Shown here piece by piece: positions 33,171 through 41,451 of a stretch of 64,000 bases of DNA. The first letter of the stretch is position 1. Every line of letters begins with the position of its first letter. Both the position numbers and the translations under genes were made by a program. Source of the DNA: Paenibacillus sp. FSL H7-0331 (GTDB lineage: Bacteria; Bacillota; Bacilli; Paenibacillales; NBRC-103111); NCBI RefSeq assembly GCF_001956045.1, contig NZ_MRTH01000003.1, positions 398,183 to 462,182 of the forward strand, written 5' to 3'. The notes beneath the pieces are model-generated. The model saw nothing but the letters and a program-made list of their open reading frames with translations, did not search any database and was not told the DNA's origin.

Positions 33171-33673
33171 GCTTTGTACTTTTGCAAAAATTGTTTGAAG
33201 GAGTCCGAATTGTAACCCTGCTGACCGGCTTCAGCGATACCGCCAACCATCCGTTCCACTTCTTTACCTGCTTTATAATAGATCAGAGTAGGTGTAGATT
33301 GAATATTGTATTTGCTCCAGCCATCTTTGAATTCTTCAAGATTAAACTGTTTGACATCGATTCCTAATTCCTTGCTCAGCGGGGCCAGAACAGGAGTTGT
33401 TCTTTTGCAGTGCGGGCAGGTAGAGGCAAAGTAATATACAAAAAAGTCTTCTTTGGCGTTCATCTTTTTATCTAGCTCTGCCGGCAAAATGATATTCTGA
33501 TAATTGGGATCATCAAGCTGCTTGACGGTTTCAGGATTCATTTTGTCGGGTGCCATGCCGTATACATTGTTGGCGAATTTGCTATTCTTGGCTTTGTCCG
33601 ATTGTTGGTTCACGACATATAACCCTGCGAAAAGTACAACAATGATGGATAAGTAAATCGCAATCTTTTTCAT
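33164..33673 (-). CDS. Membrane-anchored thioredoxin-like protein (CPHC)
   Basis: Extracytoplasmic thiol oxidoreductase-like protein. Residues 5-22 form the anchor helix; the thioredoxin fold carries FASTCPHCKRTTPVL with a CPHC active site, which favours oxidase (DsbA/BdbA) chemistry over the reductive CGPC type. The cis-Pro loop STPTLIYY is present. 169 residues. ATG 33673, GAGAGGAT upstream. No DsbB partner is adjacent. Confidence 0.85.
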   Translation of the reverse strand: MKKIAIYLSIIVVLFAGLYVVNQQSDKAKNSKFANNVYGMAPDKMNPETVKQLDDPNYQNIILPAELDKKMNAKEDFFVYYFASTCPHCKRTTPVLAPLSKELGIDVKQFNLEEFKDGWSKYNIQSTPTLIYYKAGKEVERMVGGIAEAGQQGYNSDSFKQFLQKYKAK

Positions 33674-33865
33674 TCAGGTATAATCCTCTCTACTTGTGAA
33701 TTCTATCATTATATGATAAATCATTTGGCTATCCAAGGATTTCGATAAAAGGATCGTGATTTCCTGCTGCTGTTTCCTTCAAAAATGAATGAATTATGAC
33801 ATGTTGCAGCATCCAGCTATAAGAAATATAATAGGTACAGTTCACGAGCTCGGCTGCATTCATCT

Positions 33866-35434
33866 ATGATACTAAGGAAAGTTGGACACCTATTGACAGA
33901 AAGTGATGGAATACAAGGCAGGTATTTACCTGCGGAATTTGTGGCTAGAATGAGCTCGCTGTTGGGAGAGCAGTACCCGGCGTTCATTGCTTCCTATGAC
34001 AAACCCAGAGTGTATGGACTCAGGATTAATACCTTGAAGTGTACTACGGAGCTGTTCTTAAAGCTGACTTCATTACAGCTAAGATCGATTTCGTGGGCAT
34101 CCAGTGGTTTTTATTATGAAGAGGACAGCAGACCGGGCAAGCATCCCCACTACCACACTGGTTTATATTATATTCAGGAACCCAGTGCAATGGCGCCAGT
34201 AGAGCTTCTGGACGTTCAGCCTGGTGAACGGGTACTTGATTTATGCGCAGCGCCTGGAGGGAAGTCTACACAAATCGCAACTAAGCTTGCGGGTCAAGGT
34301 ATGCTGGTGACGAACGATATTCATTCGGATCGTGTGAAGGCACTGGTCAAAAATATTGAGCTGTCCGGAGTACGGAACGCCGTCGTATTGAACGAGCAGC
34401 CAGAAAAGCTTAAGCATAGCTTTGCGCATTTTTTTGATAAAATATTAATTGATGCACCCTGCTCTGGTGAGGGGATGTTCCGTAAGGAAGCGGATATGGC
34501 CAAAGCCTGGGAGCCTGATTGGGTAGAACGTTACGCCGTTATGCAGAGAGAGCTGTTGGACCAAGCGGCTTCTATGCTGCGATCGGGAGGTCGTATGGTC
34601 TATTCTACCTGTACGTTTTCATTGGAGGAAAATGAGGCGATGATCGCTGAATTTCTGGATAAGCACCCCGAATTCATGGTAGTGCCTGTGGCGGCTGTGG
34701 ATGGATTATCTCAGGGATATGACACAGAACTATCCGGACAGCTTAATAGCTTCTCAGATCGTGCGAGAGAGGCTGTAAAAGGGACGGTAAGACTGTGGCC
34801 TCATCAGCTGGAAGGCGAAGGGCATTTTGTGGCTGTACTGCTGCATAATGGAATTGCCAGCGCCACTGCTCAACCAGAAGCGAATCTCCAGTCCGCGGCG
34901 GCTCGTCCGACCATGAAACCGAACAAGTCTGCCAGGTCGTTAAAGGGAAAGCATTCTCCAAGCTTACAGTCAGCTGGCAAGCAGCAGCCTGAGGTTGATT
35001 TGCAGCTGTTGTATCGTTTCATGACTGAACATGCTCCGGAAGTAGGGATTTCACAAGTAACGCTGCATGGCGAGCATGTTTATGCATCACCGATCGGATT
35101 ACCAGATCTAAGTGGCATTCGCATCATTCGTCCTGGATGGTACATCGGTACCTTAAAAAAACAGCGATTTGAACCCTCCCATGCGATGGCTATGGGACTC
35201 AGTAAAGAGGATGCCGTTCGTACGATTGAACTGGAAGCCACATCTGCTGCCGCAGCCCGATATTTGAGGGGAGAGACGCTGGAGGTGGCCGAATCTGCCA
35301 TTCAGAGGCGTAATCATGACATTGCATTCAAAGGTTATTGCCTCGTTCTTATCGATGGTTTTCCTGTAGGCTGGGGCAAATGGCAGGATGGTATATTGAA
35401 GAATGAATATCCCCCAGGTTGGAGGTGGACATAG
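33866..35434 (+). CDS. rsmF: rRNA (cytosine-C5-)-methyltransferase, RsmF/YebU family
   Basis: S-adenosylmethionine-dependent m5C methyltransferase acting on 16S rRNA. SAM site LDLCAAPGGKSTQIA (~121-135), DAPCSGEGMFRK (~195) and YSTCTFSLEENEAMI (~245) supply the two catalytic Cys residues. A C-terminal RNA-binding domain (PUA-like, VGWGKWQDGILKNEYPPGWR at the end) completes 522 residues. The ATG at 33866 has no clear ribosome site; the domain starts near LPAEFVARM (residue 21), so a TTG at 33893 is an alternative. rsuA follows immediately. Confidence 0.88.
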   Translation: MILRKVGHLLTESDGIQGRYLPAEFVARMSSLLGEQYPAFIASYDKPRVYGLRINTLKCTTELFLKLTSLQLRSISWASSGFYYEEDSRPGKHPHYHTGLYYIQEPSAMAPVELLDVQPGERVLDLCAAPGGKSTQIATKLAGQGMLVTNDIHSDRVKALVKNIELSGVRNAVVLNEQPEKLKHSFAHFFDKILIDAPCSGEGMFRKEADMAKAWEPDWVERYAVMQRELLDQAASMLRSGGRMVYSTCTFSLEENEAMIAEFLDKHPEFMVVPVAAVDGLSQGYDTELSGQLNSFSDRAREAVKGTVRLWPHQLEGEGHFVAVLLHNGIASATAQPEANLQSAAARPTMKPNKSARSLKGKHSPSLQSAGKQQPEVDLQLLYRFMTEHAPEVGISQVTLHGEHVYASPIGLPDLSGIRIIRPGWYIGTLKKQRFEPSHAMAMGLSKEDAVRTIELEATSAAAARYLRGETLEVAESAIQRRNHDIAFKGYCLVLIDGFPVGWGKWQDGILKNEYPPGWRWT

Positions 35435-36178
35435 TTGAAGCAAACAATGCGTCTGGAAAAGCTGTTGGCTCATGCTGGCCATGGCACACGAAGTGAAATC
35501 AAACGAATGGTCAAGAATGGTCTTATTCAAGTCAATGACCGTCCGATCAAGGATGGAGGGATGCAGGTTCATCCGGAGCAGGATCGGATCACTGTGGACG
35601 GACAAATCGTACGTTACCGTGAGTTTATGTATCTGATGCTGAACAAGCCGCAAGGCGTCATATCAGCGACAGAGGATAGCCGCGAGCGAACCGTACTGGA
35701 TCTGCTGGATGAATCGTATGCCCATTATGAGTTATTTCCTGTTGGGCGCCTGGACAAGGATACAGAGGGCTTGCTGCTGCTGACCAATGATGGTAAGCTT
35801 GCGCATAATTTACTTTCACCCCGCAAGCATGTGGCCAAAATGTATTTTGCCGAGGTGGATGGTTTGGTAACGGTGAAGGACCAGGAGATTTTCCAAAGCG
35901 GAGTGACTCTGGATGATGGATACCTCACCATGCCGGCCCAGTTGAATATTTTGGAAGCCGGTGATCCTGATAAAGGTGCCGTTGCCAAAATCGAGCTGAC
36001 GATTCAGGAAGGTAAATTTCATCAAGTGAAACGGATGTTTGAAGCTGTTGGCAAACGGGTAGTGTTTCTCAAAAGAATTTCCATGGGAACGCTGCTGCTG
36101 GATGAGTACTTGGCGCCCGGCGCTTATCGCGAATTGACGGAGATCGAGCTTGCCCAATTACAGCTTGCCCACGTATAA
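35435..36178 (+). CDS. rsuA: 16S rRNA pseudouridine synthase, RsuA family
   Basis: Isomerises a specific uridine in small-subunit rRNA. N-terminal S4 domain (MRLEKLLAHAGHGTRSEIKRMVKNGLIQVND) and a catalytic domain with VGRLDKDTEGLLLLTNDG, where the Asp is the nucleophile. 247 residues. Start is TTG 35435, directly after the rsmF stop, with GGAGGTG 6 bases before it. An rRNA modification pair with rsmF. Confidence 0.9.
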   Translation: MKQTMRLEKLLAHAGHGTRSEIKRMVKNGLIQVNDRPIKDGGMQVHPEQDRITVDGQIVRYREFMYLMLNKPQGVISATEDSRERTVLDLLDESYAHYELFPVGRLDKDTEGLLLLTNDGKLAHNLLSPRKHVAKMYFAEVDGLVTVKDQEIFQSGVTLDDGYLTMPAQLNILEAGDPDKGAVAKIELTIQEGKFHQVKRMFEAVGKRVVFLKRISMGTLLLDEYLAPGAYRELTEIELAQLQLAHV

Positions 36179-36185
36179 AGGCAAA

Positions 36186-36230
36186 AAGACCGAATGACTG
36201 TGATTGCACAGCATATCGGTCTTTTTTTGA
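36186..36230. terminator. Terminator of rsuA
   Basis: AAAAGACCGA pairs with TCGGTCTTTT around a ~22-base loop (inner CTGTG/CACAG), then TTTTTGAG. Confidence 0.8.
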
Positions 36231-36236
36231 GCGGGC

Positions 36237-36329
36237 TTACAGCCAACCAGCGCTGAGAATGATGACTAACAAGATGTATAATACAAGAATAGCACCAGTA
36301 CTCGTGTGCAAACCTCCGATTGCAGACAT
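36237..36329 (-). CDS. YjcZ-like micro-protein (30 aa), probably sporulation-related
   Basis: Thirty-residue hydrophobic peptide, missed by length filters. The short polar start MSAIGGLHTSTG followed by AILVLYILLVIILSAGW matches the YjcZ/YczN-like pattern (…GFALIVVLFILLIIVG…) found as small spore or membrane proteins in Bacilli. ATG 36329 with strong GGGAGGAA 6 bases upstream. Convergent with rsuA behind its terminator. Function of the family is not well defined. Confidence 0.75.
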   Translation of the reverse strand: MSAIGGLHTSTGAILVLYILLVIILSAGWL

Positions 36330-36517
36330 GCTGATTCCTCCCATACTCCATATTGACCAGTCAACAATTGGGTACATTATAAATATGACAAAGATCATGC
36401 TTGGCATGGACATTTATCCTGATGATTCATATTTTGGGCGGGATGGGACACGCTAATCATTGATGGTTTCTGACATCTGGCAACCACACATATCAAGTCC
36501 ATTGGAGGCGAGCTTGG

Positions 36518-37285
36518 ATGACCGATGTTTGGCTTAGAACCGATTTGAAGACAGCGAGTGGAGAAGTAAACGACATTATGTGGAAACATCAATGTATCGG
36601 AATTATGACGCTCGTTTATCGTGAGGCAGACCGGATTACCGGGGCCGTCCAATTGGAGCAAGCGGTATATCCCGAACATGCCAGACAGCAGGTAATTACC
36701 TTTGTACAAGCGCACCTGGAGTCCTTAACCTATGCATTAGGTGCCCGAACTTGTGAGGTAACTGTATCTTACAGCGAGCTTGATCCACTCTTTTTTGCAA
36801 GCATGGAGAAATCAGACTGGGTCGACGTTGAAGAAGATTATGACTACGACTATGATTGGATGGAATACGAACGCTTTGAGGATGAAAATGCCGAAGAACA
36901 AAATGAATATGTGATGGGCTTAGAAGGTTCAATTCATGACGAAGAAGCTGCTGTTGAACGATATTCGGCACCTTCGGCTTCGGCAGCGTTAGTCGATGAG
37001 GAAGAACGAGATTATACGGTGGTTCGTACCAAAGGCAATGGCGACACGTATATCTTCGAAATTTACCAGCAGTCACACGGGGGTTTGCCAATCGGGAGAG
37101 CTACGATTGATGCCAGCTATCGTCAGCTGCAAGGATTTATCGATTTTCGTGAGCCGGGAGATTCCGTGGATCGCGAGTCGATTGCGAAGCTGATGATGCA
37201 GGAAATGGACAAGGAAAAAGATTTTGAATCCTTCAATCTCATTATGCTGTATCAAAATCAACCATTTGAAGAAATCAATTATTAA
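36518..37285 (+). CDS. Acidic protein of unknown function (255 aa)
   Basis: I do not recognise the family. The N-terminal ~95 residues look like a compact alpha/beta domain; residues ~100-160 are a strongly acidic, probably disordered segment (DVEEDYDYDYDWMEYERFEDENAEE); the C-terminal ~90 residues form a second folded part (YTVVRTKGNGDTYIFEIYQQ … FNLIMLYQNQPFEEINY). No signal peptide or membrane helix. ATG with TTGGAGG about 11 bases upstream. Monocistronic with a terminator. The acidic linker recalls adaptor proteins such as MecA, but no MecA motif is seen. Confidence 0.8.
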   Translation: MTDVWLRTDLKTASGEVNDIMWKHQCIGIMTLVYREADRITGAVQLEQAVYPEHARQQVITFVQAHLESLTYALGARTCEVTVSYSELDPLFFASMEKSDWVDVEEDYDYDYDWMEYERFEDENAEEQNEYVMGLEGSIHDEEAAVERYSAPSASAALVDEEERDYTVVRTKGNGDTYIFEIYQQSHGGLPIGRATIDASYRQLQGFIDFREPGDSVDRESIAKLMMQEMDKEKDFESFNLIMLYQNQPFEEINY

Positions 37286-37316
37286 GCAGATTGGGTTCAC
37301 TAGTTTGCAAAATTAC

Positions 37317-37381
37317 AACCAGCCCGAGGGTTCCGGATTAAGGACTGTAAGAGCCTTAATCTGCGCCTTCGGGCTGGTTTG
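37317..37381. terminator. Bidirectional terminator
   Basis: AACCAGCCCGAGGG pairs with CCTTCGGGCTGGTT, with inner GGATTAAGG/CCTTAATC; then TGCTTAATT. Serves the acidic protein and the XRE gene on the other strand. Confidence 0.7.
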
Positions 37382-37411
37382 CTTAATTGATAATCAAAGG
37401 GGAACGACTGC

Positions 37412-37810
37412 TTAGACTTCAGTTTTCTCATCTTTCTTTTTGTCTTTCCAAAACAAGACGGTCAACATCCGTTCTATCCATTCCTTATCCTGCTCGGTGA
37501 GTTCAACACCATCAAAGCTCAATTCATTATCACGTAAAAATCGTCTCAGGTTCACACGAGGTTTTACATAATCCTTGCTGCGCTCACTATCTTGGGGCTG
37601 CTCCAGATAACCGGCGATCTCCATCAAATTGGAGTAGGGGGTATTCAAACCCTCTGATAGCTTCATCAATACATCCGGAGAAGGCACTCCACGATTGCCA
37701 TTTTCCATTTGGGAAATGTATGCTGAAGACACGCCGGAGCGATCCGCCAATTCGCGAATAGTAAAACCTTTCAATTTGCGCATATCGCGCAGCTGCTCAT
37801 AAAAATTCAT
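37412..37810 (-). CDS. XRE-family transcriptional regulator (132 aa)
   Basis: Helix-turn-helix repressor-like protein. HTH at ~15-45 (FTIRELADRSGVSSAYISQMENGNRG), then a linker and a C-terminal helical segment (LTEQDKEWIERMLTVLFW) likely for dimerisation. Start ATG 37810 with CAGGTGT upstream is preferred over 37831. Divergent from a second XRE gene across a 177-base region that carries four AGTAAA boxes. Not SinR by its C-terminus; identity of targets unknown. Confidence 0.87.
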   Translation of the reverse strand: MNFYEQLRDMRKLKGFTIRELADRSGVSSAYISQMENGNRGVPSPDVLMKLSEGLNTPYSNLMEIAGYLEQPQDSERSKDYVKPRVNLRRFLRDNELSFDGVELTEQDKEWIERMLTVLFWKDKKKDEKTEV

Positions 37811-37832
37811 AAGGGACACCTGCATTTTCATA

Positions 37833-37934
37833 AGTAAACAATGGTTAACATTGATATAATATCAGTAAACTTCTGTAATTTCAACGCTCACACAAATGTA
37901 TTCAAAAGTAAATAAAATATTTCCAAAAGTAAAA
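37833..37934. promoter_or_regulatory. Four AGTAAA boxes and a palindrome between two divergent XRE genes
   Basis: AGTAAA starts at 37833, 37864, 37907 and 37928, spaced 31, 43 and 21 bases, all close to whole helical turns. A perfect TGATAT-A-ATATCA palindrome (37852-37864) overlaps TATAAT, and a second TATAAT is at 37935-37940. Looks like a multi-site operator for one or both regulators. Confidence 0.5.
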
Positions 37935-37987
37935 TATAATGATAAAATGGGGAATAGAAGGAAAAGAGGGGGAGTGACTACTTACAG

Positions 37988-38200
37988 ATGAAAAGAATTC
38001 GTACCAATACCAATGCTTTTGTGAGAGCCCGAGTATTCAAAGGCTTGTCCCAACGAGAGCTGGCCAAGCAGTCGGGTCTGAGTCCTTCTTATATTAGCCT
38101 TTTGGAGCGTTCTGTGAAGTCAGTTGGTCCCGGTACGGCCAAGAAGCTCAGTGAGCTGCTGGAGCAGCCACTCGATGCATTGTTTGTCATTGAACAGTAA
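37988..38200 (+). CDS. Small XRE-family regulator (70 aa)
   Basis: Minimal helix-turn-helix protein, almost only the DNA-binding domain: NAFVRARVFKGLSQRELAKQSGLSPSYISLLERSVKSVGPGTAKKLSELLEQPLDALF. Such short XRE proteins occur in phage-type switches and as housekeeping regulators. ATG 37988 with a G-rich ribosome site (GAGGGGGAG) about 13 bases upstream. Divergent partner of the larger XRE gene; the two may cross-regulate. Confidence 0.85.
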   Translation: MKRIRTNTNAFVRARVFKGLSQRELAKQSGLSPSYISLLERSVKSVGPGTAKKLSELLEQPLDALFVIEQ

Positions 38201-38340
38201 ATCAATGAGCTGGCATAGTGAAGCGGCTGGTGGAATTCGCATCTCTAATCATATTGCGTTATAATAGGTACGAGGTTTGAAAAATATAACCTCTGGGAAT
38301 CATATTCCTGACAACTTAGAAGAAAGGGAGGAGATATTCT

Positions 38341-38823
38341 TTGCGCCAACTTATTATACTAGTCGCTGCTTTGACCATCATCCTTTCCGGATGCACGAAA
38401 GACACGACACCAGCAGCAAAACCAGGAGAGGTTACGACACCTACTACACCAGTGCCCGCACCGACACCGGCTCCTACAACGACGACACCAGCACCAAGCA
38501 CAGCAACGCCACCTGCGGCAGGTACAACGACACCTCCTGCTACAACTCCACCAGCTGGAACTACGCCAGCTGCACCTGAGGTTCCGAGACCAGATGGGGC
38601 AAAGGAGCAGCCCACTGCTACATTGAGTCAATTAGAAAAAGTCGAATTTGGAATGACATATGATGAGGCAGCTAAAGTCATGGGTCAAATGGGGAAATTG
38701 ATTAGCGAATCGCAGGACGATGGCGGCGTTAACAAAATACAAACCTATGAGTACAAGACTAAAGAAGGAACTTCTATTAAAGTAACGTTCCGTAACGGCA
38801 AGGTATCCAGTACATCCGGATAA
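38341..38823 (+). CDS. Lipoprotein with Pro/Thr-rich linker and SmpA/DUF3862-like domain
   Basis: Exported lipoprotein, function unknown. Signal peptide with lipobox LSGC (Cys18), a Pro/Thr/Ala-rich low-complexity linker (~25-82), then a small domain with the SmpA/BamE or DUF3862 pattern (VEFGMTYDEAAKVMGQMGKLISES … YEYKTKEGTSIKVTFRNGKVSS). TTG start with GGGAGGAG upstream, 160 residues. The linker is repetitive at DNA level (GACACC/ACC repeats). Similar architecture to the lipoprotein at 45.0-45.8 kb. Confidence 0.8.
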   Translation: MRQLIILVAALTIILSGCTKDTTPAAKPGEVTTPTTPVPAPTPAPTTTTPAPSTATPPAAGTTTPPATTPPAGTTPAAPEVPRPDGAKEQPTATLSQLEKVEFGMTYDEAAKVMGQMGKLISESQDDGGVNKIQTYEYKTKEGTSIKVTFRNGKVSSTSG

Positions 38824-38831
38824 TTGTAAAT

Positions 38832-38880
38832 AAACAAAAGGGCGAAGGTGCATGACCATGCATCCTCGCCCTTTTGTTTG
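38832..38880. terminator. Bidirectional terminator
   Basis: ACAAAAGGGCGA plus GGTGCAT pairs with ATGCATCC plus TCGCCCTTTTGT around a 4-base loop. Between the lipoprotein and GGDEF genes. Confidence 0.85.
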
Positions 38881-38883
38881 TTG

Positions 38884-40053
38884 TCATGCGTAAGCAATGA
38901 CTTTGTTTTTACCGGTCGTTTTGGCTTTATACATCGCCTCATCCGCTTGCTTGATGAGCTCGTCAGCACCGATGCCCTTACTGTAACAGCTAAAGCCTAC
39001 ACTCACGGTTACGATCGTCTCAGCTTCCACCCGCGCCCGAATTTTTTCAGCTATTTCAGACGTTTCATCTTTGTCGCCAATAACCATCACCACAATTTCT
39101 TCACCGCCATAACGGCCGCAAATTCCATCGGGTTCAGCAACCTCCTTGGCGATCTGAGCCACCTGCTTGAGCACCTGATCGCCCATATGGTGCCCCTTGG
39201 TATCATTAAGCTTTTTGAAGTTATCGATATCACTGAAAATGACGGATACCTTAATATGCTGCGCCAGATGCTGGTTCACACGATTGTAATAAAATTTGCG
39301 ATTATAAAGTCCCGTCAATCCATCACGGATCGAAGAATTATAAATCGCCTGCATCATTTCAATAATACGTTCGAAAATAAACAGGAACAGCACAATATGA
39401 AAGGCCATGGGAAACAATTGTTCAAGCTTGGTGAGAACCCCCTGGGTCCCGTTAAACAAATACTTGTTCGTCATGTAAATCATATGTGAGCAAAAGTAAA
39501 GAGTCAGCATAAGCTGGAACTTGCCATTTTGCCCAATTCGTGGATTAACGAGCATGAAGCTGACAAAAATGATCACGAACATGAATAGTTCCAGACCGAG
39601 CGGCTGAAGCTGTTTAATCTGCTCTGGACTGCCCTCAAAGCTGCCAGGAATATACCAGTAAGTAGCTGCAACAAGTGCCATGATACCACAGATGACTCCA
39701 ATGATGATTCCATCTTTGGCCTTTGTAGGATTGTAAAGCTGAAAAATACCGATATTGACCAATAAAAAAGCCGATGCTTTCAAAATGAGTGCAATGAATA
39801 CCGCCGTCTCATTCGGGGTCGGATACAATTGAAACTGAATTAGCTGCCCATACTGTGCGATCAGAATAACTAATGACAACATCATGGAAAGATAACCGAT
39901 CTTTCTGCGATTGACCAGCAACCGAAAGGAAACGAGCAGGGTCAGCAGCAGGATAACGACAATAATCGTGTAAGAAATAATGGTTCCCAAAGTCCCGATC
40001 CACAAATCTGATAAATTTAGCGCATTCATTAGTGATATAAGCCTCGCATTCAT
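38884..40053 (-). CDS. Membrane diguanylate cyclase (GGDEF)
   Basis: c-di-GMP synthase with an N-terminal block of about seven to eight membrane helices (~20-215) and a C-terminal GGDEF domain (~225-389). The active motif is GGEEI in GRYGGEEIVVMV, an accepted active variant; IFSDIDNFKKLND supplies the metal Asp. No RxxD inhibitory site is seen five residues upstream, so product inhibition may be absent. ATG 40053, AAGGA 9 bases upstream, rather than 40167. The membrane part resembles a 7TM-type sensor; its signal is unknown. Confidence 0.88.
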   Translation of the reverse strand: MNARLISLMNALNLSDLWIGTLGTIISYTIIVVILLLTLLVSFRLLVNRRKIGYLSMMLSLVILIAQYGQLIQFQLYPTPNETAVFIALILKASAFLLVNIGIFQLYNPTKAKDGIIIGVICGIMALVAATYWYIPGSFEGSPEQIKQLQPLGLELFMFVIIFVSFMLVNPRIGQNGKFQLMLTLYFCSHMIYMTNKYLFNGTQGVLTKLEQLFPMAFHIVLFLFIFERIIEMMQAIYNSSIRDGLTGLYNRKFYYNRVNQHLAQHIKVSVIFSDIDNFKKLNDTKGHHMGDQVLKQVAQIAKEVAEPDGICGRYGGEEIVVMVIGDKDETSEIAEKIRARVEAETIVTVSVGFSCYSKGIGADELIKQADEAMYKAKTTGKNKVIAYA

Positions 40054-40213
40054 GGAGAGATATCCTTTATTATAGAAACGTACATTCGTTTTGGTCAACA
40101 TTCTTCTTTTCGCGAATACGCTTGTAGTGGTCATACATACCTGATACGATATCATTGATGCAGGCATATGTCATAAAATTTAAAATTAAGATGTGATACT
40201 ACGGAGGGCACTC

Positions 40214-41344
40214 ATGAATATATTACAAGCATTATTTTTTCCGCCAGAGCAGCCGGGTGGCGTATCTTCCATGATTCCTTTCATTCTGGACCGATTTAAC
40301 AAGCGTGGTTGGGAGATGGAGCTCTTTTCACTTCCGAAACGGGTACGAGGCAAGGGAACTGAGCCGGTAAAATTTGCAACCTTCGATTGGGAAATGTACG
40401 CGGGCAATCCGATTGTCGATAAATATATTCAAACCTATAAGGATTATGTATGGTGGACGAAGCTTCGGATTACCAAATCCTATGATGTGATTCATGCTCA
40501 CCATCCTATTGTAGGACTCGTGATGAAGCAGCTGTATCCGGACACTCCGGTCATTATGACGGTGCATTCCAGTTATGAGAAGGAGCTTATCCTTAATGGT
40601 AAAATAGAGCCAAATGGAGTTGAGCATGCATTCCTGACCTCGATCTACTGTGAGCTGGAAGATAGGGTGGATCAACTGCTCACCGTGTCGAATTCCTTCA
40701 AGCAATATTTGGGTGAATTTGTACAGGAACCCGAGCGTATAGGTGTCATACCTAACGGATTTGACGAAAAACGGTTTCGTCCGGTTCCTCATGAAAACAA
40801 AATCCCCCAGCTGATTACGGTATGCCGTTTAGTTCCGGCCAAAGGCATAGATATATTGCTGCTTGCCTGTGCAGAACTGAAAAAGAGCGGGCAAGCTTTT
40901 GTTCTGCATCTCATTGGCGATGGACCGATTCGACCTGAGCTTGAACAGATGGCCATTGAACTGAATATTTACGAGGAAATTATTTTTTATGGCTATATGC
41001 TGCATCCCGAGGACTTTATGCCGTTTTTTGACGTGTTCGTCCTGCCCTCCCGTGCGGAGTCCTTCGGTTCGGTTTTTGCCGAGGCTGCGTTGTGCGGGCT
41101 TGCCTTAATCGGGACCGATGTTGGCGGTATTCCTGAGCAAATCAATCACGGGCAAAATGGTCTGCTTGTACCTGTCGACGATGTGGCTGCACTAACGAAT
41201 GCTCTGGAAAAGGTGACAGGTGATCCAACATATCGCTACAATCTAAGCCGTATCGCATGGGATAAAGCCAAAAATACGTATTCCATGTCTCGTGTGGTTC
41301 AACAGCTGAAGACGGTTTACAGGAGCTACCGAAAAGAAGAATAG
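40214..41344 (+). CDS. GT4-family glycosyltransferase
   Basis: GT-B fold retaining glycosyltransferase. The N-terminus (NILQALFFPPEQPGGVSSMIPFIL) and DVIHAHHPIVGLV are the acceptor half; the donor half carries LITVCRLVPAKGID and the E-x7-E motif region PSRAESFGSVFAEAALCGLALIGTDVGGIPE. ATG 40214 has CGGAGGG upstream, giving 376 residues. Likely makes a glycolipid or envelope glycan; donor and acceptor are not predictable and no polysaccharide cluster is adjacent. Confidence 0.87.
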   Translation: MNILQALFFPPEQPGGVSSMIPFILDRFNKRGWEMELFSLPKRVRGKGTEPVKFATFDWEMYAGNPIVDKYIQTYKDYVWWTKLRITKSYDVIHAHHPIVGLVMKQLYPDTPVIMTVHSSYEKELILNGKIEPNGVEHAFLTSIYCELEDRVDQLLTVSNSFKQYLGEFVQEPERIGVIPNGFDEKRFRPVPHENKIPQLITVCRLVPAKGIDILLLACAELKKSGQAFVLHLIGDGPIRPELEQMAIELNIYEEIIFYGYMLHPEDFMPFFDVFVLPSRAESFGSVFAEAALCGLALIGTDVGGIPEQINHGQNGLLVPVDDVAALTNALEKVTGDPTYRYNLSRIAWDKAKNTYSMSRVVQQLKTVYRSYRKEE

Positions 41345-41355
41345 TCGCTTACTAT

Positions 41356-41408
41356 CGACATGACAAATAAACTGCCATCACCAGGATGCAGTTTATTTGT
41401 CGTGTCGA
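41356..41408. terminator. Long hairpin between the glycosyltransferase and EamA genes
   Basis: CGACA-GACAAATAAACTGC pairs with GCAGTTTATTTGTC-TGTCG (single mismatch) around a 12-base loop. No clear T-run follows, so it may act as a bidirectional terminator or RNA-stability element. Confidence 0.5.
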
Positions 41409-41451
41409 TAACGTTAGCCCTGGATAAATGAATTCACTGTCCCTTGTACCA

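Noticed and set aside
38316..38631. Overlapping frames around the Pro/Thr-rich lipoprotein linker, and a Cys/Arg-rich antisense frame
   Set aside because: Repetitive linker DNA opens all frames; only the one with the lipobox and ribosome site is credible.
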